From: Kudoa neothunni
Taxonomy: Eukaryota > Cnidaria
Length of the DNA: 64,000 nt
Direction: 5' to 3'
Assembly (NCBI GenBank): GCA_964304625.1
Contig: OZ199840.1
Span: 7,316,001 to 7,380,000, forward strand
The notes beneath the pieces were generated by a model. It searched no databases and had not been told where the DNA came from. It worked only from the letters and a program-made list of their open reading frames with translations. The translations under genes and the position numbers were made by a program. This document shows positions 61,218-64,000 of this stretch, piece after piece. Every line of letters starts with the position of its first letter. Position 1 is the first letter of the stretch.

Positions 61218-62868
61218 ATGAGCACGAGTGAATCAGTTAAAGTCGAAACAAACTTCGCATCACCTAGTGTAGGACGAGGAAGAACCACAGTAAGTCTTAC
61301 ATATAGCAATAAAGTATGAAAATGAATATTAAAGGACGTTAAAAGTCGTTTGGGTTTAACTTTTGAAGGCTTTGACTTGAAGGAAAGTCTACTAAAAGGA
61401 ATAGTCGCCAAATCCTTCTTTGAGCCGACACCTGTGCAAGAAGAATCTATCCCACAGATTCTTGCTGGAAAGAGCGCACTTATAAGGTCTAAGAATGGTA
61501 CAGGAAAAACGGCTACCTACCTCATTCCATTGTTAAATATGGTGGATCCTTCGTCCGGGCCACATTCAAGGTTTATTTATTAATTATGAATATATTTGTT
61601 GACTTTTACAATAGCTTTGATATTGCTACCGACTAGAGAACTTGTTATCAAACTGTAGAAACTGCAAATGAGTTGGCGAAATTCATGGACAAAGTCAATG
61701 CGGCCAGTTTTGTTGGTGGTTGCCCTATCAGACAGGATACGCAGAATATACGCGATAATAAACGTATCTGGAGAGGCGATTTTGATTTGGTTTAATTTTT
61801 GGTTTTTATAAGCGTTGGTTGCTGTCGCAACAGTCTCGCGTATTGAACATTTAATCAGAATCAGAAAAATCAACCCCAAGTTTATAAAATATTTGGTTTT
61901 AGATGAGGTGAGAATATTTGTTATACTCTATTTAATCATTTTGTTGATTATGATGAATTTTAACATAGGCTGATCAAATTATATTGAAAGACGGTGATAG
62001 TTCCTTGAATAACGTTATGAGGTTGTTGCGAAACCCACAAATTGTGCTGATTTCTGCCACTTTTTCCAAATGACGTATCACGTTTTCAGGTAGTTTTATT
62101 GGTTATCACCTCTTCTATTCATTTAAATTCAGCAACAACACATGATTGATTCTGTCCAAGTCAATTTGATGGATGAACTTACTCTCATTGGTATAACTCA
62201 GGTGATTTGACTAATTAATTTAAGTAAACTAATTTTGTTGTGTTAGTTTCGTGTTTATTTGACCGAAGAGGACAAACTCAGTTGCCTCAACACTCTTCTT
62301 CACAAAGTATTTCTTTTTAGAGATGACTTAAATAAATTCTATTGAACCATTTTATTTTTATGATTATCTATATATTTTTATCCATATAGCTGAACGTGAA
62401 TCAGTGCATCATATTTTGTAACTCTGTGAAACGTGTGGCAATGTTGGCAGAACGTTTAAACAGCCTCGACTATCCAACTCTTGCTATCCATGCTAAAATG
62501 CCCCAAACCGAACGCACAAATATTTTCAATGATTTTAGAAACGGAAAATCAAGATACTTGGTATCTTCAGGTATGTGATATTGTTTCTCGTTTACATATT
62601 GTATTTACGCATTTATTTTTGTTAAGATCTTTGCAATCGAGGAATCGACATCCAGAATGTTAATGTTGTTATCAATTTCGATATGCCTAGAAAATCAGCC
62701 GTCTATTTACATCGTATTGGTCGTAGTGGAAGGTATGGAAACTTTGCTATTTCCATAAGCATGCTAACACAAGCTGAAACCAAATACTTGGAGCTCATAG
62801 AGCAAGAACTAAACACCAAAATTGAACCGACCCCTCCAGTTATTCCCGAAACGCTATACGTTTCTTAG
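61218..62868 (+). CDS. DDX6/Dhh1-type DEAD-box helicase, probably damaged
   Basis: DDX6 represses translation and promotes decapping in P-bodies. The order is [48 protein letters not shown] (Q motif), [16 protein letters not shown] (motif I), PTREL (Ia), LVLDEADQ (II), ISAT (III), [40 protein letters not shown] (IV), [34 protein letters not shown] (V), [13 protein letters not shown] (VI) and [14 protein letters not shown]. This matches DDX6 rather than other DEAD-box proteins ([17 protein letters not shown]). Oddities: the frame shifts by one base just after PTREL (about 61648) and again in a T run after SAT (about 62060), and motif Ib reads ATVSR instead of ATPGR. It may be a decaying paralogue, or carry assembly errors in runs; the changed TPGR argues for decay. 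Confidence 0.8.
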
Positions 62869-62936
62869 TGCTGCCAACATGATTGAAACTTATCCTGTTT
62901 ACATAGATGTAATTTTTGTTTATAGCTACAGATATG

Positions 62937-63190
62937 CATTACTATGTTGATATTGTTTTGTTGGACCACTCTGTTGAATTTTCTGAAGTAAATCAATAAT
63001 TTTTGATATATATTCGTTTATATGCATAATAAATTATAATTTTCTGCTTATTTTTTAAAGGTGAATTTCTGTAAGGCGTATATTGGGGATTCTTTTTTCT
63101 TTAAGAATGAGTGAGTAATTAATAATTTAAGCGTTCAACACTTTGATCTTCATTATAAAAATCTTAGAATACTTAACATAATTTAAGTGA
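62937..63190 (+). CDS. Possible tiny multi-exon gene, unrecognised
   Basis: MHYYVDIVLLDHSVEFSE is followed by a GTAAAT donor. VNFCKAYIGDSFFFKN follows an AAAG acceptor, and after a possible 21-bp intron comes DVQHFDLHYKNLRILNII and a stop. Composition looks protein-like, but the total is about 55 residues and no family was recognised. It could be a remnant 3' of the helicase. Confidence 0.25.
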
Positions 63191-63404
63191 TTATCTAAAA
63201 TTGCCCATTTTTTATTGATCAAGATAGGCTAATTGTGGGGGTTAATACATTTAAATACATAAAAATTCATTAGGGGTTTGTTTACAAGATAAAACCCTCT
63301 GCTGGAGGCTAATTAGGTTGTAAAAATTTGACTGGTTGAGTTGATTCCGAGAATGTTGTAAGCACGAGCCAAGCTTTTTAGATCAACACTTGTACGTACA
63401 CTCA

Positions 63405-63606
63405 TGGTCCAGTGGACCTCGTTCATGATTATTCACAAATTGTAACATTCTTAACATAGTCAGGAAACCAAAAATCTGTCCAGTTGCTCAAAAATTAGTT
63501 TGGTATTTTTCAGTTTCGTTTATACCGTCAATAACTTGTGTATGATTTTTTATTTCTATGTAAACAAAAAACAATCTTTTGGCACAACAGGGTCCAATGG
63601 ACCCTG
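63405..63606. repeat. Pair of piggyBac family-2 palindromes
   Basis: ggtccagtggacc (63407-63419) and gggtccaatggaccc (63590-63604) repeat the subterminal palindrome of the family-2 piggyBac at 40245-42410. They probably mark a short internally deleted copy; TTAA-flanked tips were not pinned down. Confidence 0.45.
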
Positions 63607-64000
63607 TTGAATAATTACAGGTTTAGCATGTCAAAACGAATTCAAACTTTAAAGTAAAAAAAAAGTTATTTAAGCCAATCTGAATATTACAGTTTATTTA
63701 AATAATTAAAATTTTTAGTTATTTCTTTCCACGCACTTTAAAAATGATTATTTCTTATTTTGTTCTGCGTTACATAATTTTAGTTATATTATTAAATTTT
63801 ATAATGAACCATATTATGGGCGTTAGTATATATTTATCAAAAATAATGACTAAGAATAATAACAGATTAATCTTTTGTAGATCTCGTATAACTAGTGGTG
63901 CATTATGTTTTCCATTAATGATGCAATAAAAATGATTACAGAAAACGCAGATGATTCGACACCGTAGGAAGGATAACTCTCAGATGGCCATTCATTATAT

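Overview
The window looks like nuclear DNA of an animal or close relative. It is very AT-rich. Its genes are conserved single-copy eukaryotic genes cut by many GT-AG introns, most only about 35-60 bp long, with a few of 1-2.3 kb. The repeats are DNA transposons (piggyBac, pogo/Tigger, probably hAT). NDUFAF3, ZW10, EMC1, COG3-like and formin genes beside piggyBac and pogo elements suggest a metazoan with compact introns; a parasite such as a myxozoan is possible, but the species cannot be fixed from this sequence. No retrovirus-like element, rRNA operon or CRISPR array was seen.

Layout: La/SSB (-, 72-1626); a pogo-type MITE (2444-2902); SEC61B (-, 3888-4311); Pelota (-, 4727-8803), whose 2.3-kb intron holds a second, larger MITE with a tRNA-like, GC-rich insert; a decayed piggyBac (-, about 9.5-12.7 kb) split by a pogo/Tigger element (+, 10186-12166); NDUFAF3 (+, 14561-15095); NOP58 (+, 17014-19226); a 2.27-kb piggyBac with both ends present (20577-22844); EMC1 (-, 23161-26373) head-to-head with a COG3-like gene (+, from 26422); a pogo-derived remnant (28544-29363); ZW10 (+, 30026-32847) converging on LSG1 (-, 32985-38010); a transposon graveyard (39.1-44.5 kb) with a second piggyBac family inside hAT-like ends; a small membrane-protein ORF (-, 45606-46058); DNAJC11 (+, 48413-52505); a formin (FH1-FH2 at 55.6-57.3 kb, possible N-terminal exons from 52661); and a damaged DDX6/Dhh1-type helicase (+, 61218-62868).

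The host genes are mostly housekeeping: RNA maturation and ribosome biogenesis or rescue (La, NOP58, LSG1, Pelota, DDX6-like), ER and Golgi traffic (SEC61B, EMC1, COG3-like, ZW10), mitochondria (NDUFAF3, DNAJC11) and actin (formin). Many appear only after exons are joined by eye, so exon edges are approximate. A recurrent GC-rich motif of the tGCGCrtGCGC type (NRF1/alpha-Pal-like) lies upstream of at least seven host start codons and is probably a shared promoter element.

The most unusual observations are two host-sized micro-introns inside the pogo transposase, that element's insertion into piggyBac with seamless flanks, the palindromic subterminal motif shared in form by several piggyBac families, and the helicase with altered and frame-broken motifs.
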